From Carposina sasakii (Eukaryota > Arthropoda > Insecta > Lepidoptera > Carposinidae): 64,000 nucleotides of DNA. Position 1 is the first letter of the stretch; every line of letters starts with the position of its first letter. The stretch is taken from assembly GCA_014607495.2 (NCBI GenBank), contig CP053160.1:11780001-11844000 (forward strand), read 5' to 3'. Of the stretch, positions 62,645 through 64,000 are shown one piece after another. The position numbers were made by a program, and so were the translations under genes. The notes beneath the pieces are model-generated. The model saw only the letters and a program-made list of their open reading frames with translations, made no database searches and was not told where the DNA came from.

Positions 62645-63015
62645 GAAGGTCTCCTATAATATTTTTCTCATATATCTTCCATGTACAGACAGCGATCCGT
62701 TACATTTTTATTATATGTATGGATATAGATAGATGAGACATTCTTAGATAGGTATTCTTTATGTAGAGTTCTTAGGATGGCGGTGCTCTTATTATGCCTG
62801 TGAAGGAGATTTTGTGTTTGTGTTTTTGTGTTGGTTCATACGGCTGCAAATTACGCCACCGCTATTTTAGGAAATCACAGTGTTACCGTTTTACAAGAAC
62901 TCTTATTACGTTATATTATTCAACTCAAGGTAGGGTCCTTGAGTTGAAAATTTTTACTTTCGAATAATAACATTGGATACAATGTAATACTGAACAATAT
63001 AATAATTATATAGGT
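62645..63015. other. Unique AT-rich DNA
   Basis: A short inverted pair CAACTCAAGG and CCTTGAGTTG (62921-62945) is present. I see nothing else. Confidence 0.35.
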
Positions 63016-63019
63016 GGGT

Positions 63020-63170
63020 ACTACCTGGCTACAAGCCGAGTAGTGTTGACGCAGTGGAATAGCACTACCCCGTCTGCACGTAGGCATCATGAGAAGCATC
63101 AAGGGTTTCCGGGAGGTTGTAGCCTTGTGGCCTGCCCTGGAGGAGGTCTACGCCCAGCAATGTACTGAAC
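63020..63170 (+). mobile_element. RTE-tailed SINE-like element, diverged copy
   Basis: ACTACCTGGCTACAAGCCGA, CATCAAGGGTTTCCGGGAGG, TTGTAGCCTTGTGGCCTGCC and CTGGAGGAGGTCTACGCCCA, then GCAATGTACTGAACTC. The terminal block is a decayed EAYVQQWT-type end. Confidence 0.65.
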
Positions 63171-63174
63171 TCTA

Positions 63175-63560
63175 GATCTACATAGTTGCGTGCAGTAAAG
63201 GCTTCCTATAGAACTTATGACCATCATTGGGGTAATGTAACACAATCATTAGATTGTTAAGTCTTATTTCTTTTACAAGAATAATCTACTCGAGCATCTA
63301 TCCTCGGAAATGCATTTAAAGCTCCGAGGTACAAAGCATGCAGTAGTTATTGCATACCACGCATGCATAGCTTGACTACTGGTCTAAATGTAGCAGGTAA
63401 AGTGGGCATTAGTTAAGACCAACATTTTATTTGCGCAATAAGCGCATTTTATTTAGTTGTCATTTTACTTTACTTTTCTTAAGTAATTTCTATCAAAGCA
63501 CAGAGTCATTGGTAAAGTGATTGCTCATTCAATATATTGTGCGGCATTGGCTTTTTTCAA
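63175..63560. other. Unique AT-rich DNA
   Basis: Nothing supportable is seen here. Confidence 0.35.
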
Positions 63561-63564
63561 GTAC

Positions 63565-63736
63565 CTATATGTTTCTCGTGGCGATTGTAGTTAGTGCAAG
63601 TGCCTGTTTTCGCAGTTATGAGTTACTTCTGTCCGTGTATATGTAATTTTCAAATAAAAATCTATTCTATTCTATTCTATCAGATCCGAGGGTCAGTGGA
63701 GGGTGTAGGGCCGGTGGTGGGCGCACTCATAGTGAG
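63565..63736 (-). mobile_element. Fold-back MITE arm (as at 10487), interrupted
   Basis: GTTTCTCGTGGCGATTGTAG, TTAGTGCAAGTGCCTGTTTT, CAGATCCGAGGGTCAGTGGA, GGGTGTAGGGCCGGTGGTGG and GCGCACTCATAGTGA are the reverse complement of 10487-10600. Between GAGTTA (ending 63625) and CAGATCCG (63681) sits a foreign tail. The element ends against T2 sequence at 63737. Confidence 0.8.
63626..63680 (+). mobile_element. 55-bp retroposon tail insertion
   Basis: CTTCTGTCCGTGTATATGTA, ATTTTCAAATAAAAATC and a TATTC repeat interrupt the fold-back MITE. The copy at 10534-10560 shows the uninterrupted site (GAGTTATCAGATCCGAG on the minus strand). The same tail is at 22356-22454. Confidence 0.8.
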
Positions 63737-63932
63737 CAATGTGTCACACAATAACCAATAAGCCCATTTAATTAGTCACAGGTTCGCCCGATACATTTGG
63801 CGCGGAGAACAAAGATTACTGATAATCAAATCAAAAATACATTTCCTGCAAGCAATAACTGTCGTATTACTCAACACAATGGTACTTTTTCAGCATTTTA
63901 GTATTTGTTTAGTAGCTGTCACCCACACCCTG
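63737..63932 (+). mobile_element. T2 MITE, 3' part
   Basis: GCAATGTGTCACACAATAAC, CCCATTTAATTAGTCACAGG, GGCGCGGAGAACAAAGATTA and AATGGTACTTTTTCAGCATT end in GTAGCTGTCACCCACACCCT, then GTT. The rest of the element is cut off by the fold-back MITE arm. Confidence 0.8.
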
Positions 63933-64000
63933 TTTAGCTCAACACACAAATCCGACAAAAATTACGCCTAAATATAGCTCGACTTCTACACATTTTTGTC

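Overview
The window looks like AT-rich, gene-free nuclear DNA from a moth or butterfly (Lepidoptera). The evidence is its repeat content: RTE-type LINE 3' ends ending in an EAYVQQWT(A)IG-stop peptide and an (ATG)n tail, a tRNA-derived SINE with the TGGTCTAG / GGGTTCGAATCCC head common in this order, proto-RTE tails built on GACGCCCGCGAC, the AGGGTTCCGT...ACGGAACCCT element, and many MITEs with TACAGGGTG ends. I cannot name the genus. No intact gene, exon chain, rRNA, genuine tRNA, CRISPR array or prokaryotic signal can be supported; nearly all open frames are short chance frames or lie inside repeats.

Layout. 1-5.4 kb: unique AT-rich DNA, a fold-back MITE (2308-2567), SINE fragments and a degraded LINE 3' end (about 4575-5236) with a SINE inside its 3' UTR. 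5.6-6.8 kb: a three-level nest, with a hAT-like MITE inside a Harbinger-like MITE inside an older repeat; an empty paralogous site lies at 43.46 kb. 8.8-11.9 kb: further MITEs, one MITE nested in another, and a segmental duplication. 12.6-21.4 kb: LINE tails, several inverted-repeat elements, a 1.3 kb CR1/Jockey-like reverse-transcriptase pseudogene (15665-16948, minus), a 5S rRNA-derived fragment and RTE-tailed SINEs. 21.6-31.6 kb: MITEs, SINEs, RTE tails and one small GC-rich open frame of uncertain status (28890-29135). 32-45 kb: three copies of one MITE, three of another, and a cluster of CRE-like sites. 45-64 kb: RTE-tailed SINEs, two tandem repeats, a branched hairpin, an almost complete tRNA-derived SINE and an RTE C-terminal pseudogene.

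The most abundant family is an unclassified repeat of about 200 bp present about 18 times on both strands (called N1 here). Four internally unrelated MITE families (T1 to T4) share similar termini flanked by TA, which suggests one common transposase supplied from elsewhere. Several non-autonomous repeats share the last 50 or so bases of an RTE LINE that is itself present at 55.7 kb, so the SINE-LINE partnership is visible within the window.

Between repeats there are GC-richer unique islands (for example 5.64-5.83, 13.38-13.61, 32.5-32.78, 40.63-40.83 and 49.22-49.51 kb) that could be conserved non-coding elements, but this needs comparative data. Family names such as N1, T1 and S are local labels. 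All identifications come from reading the sequence, without database search.
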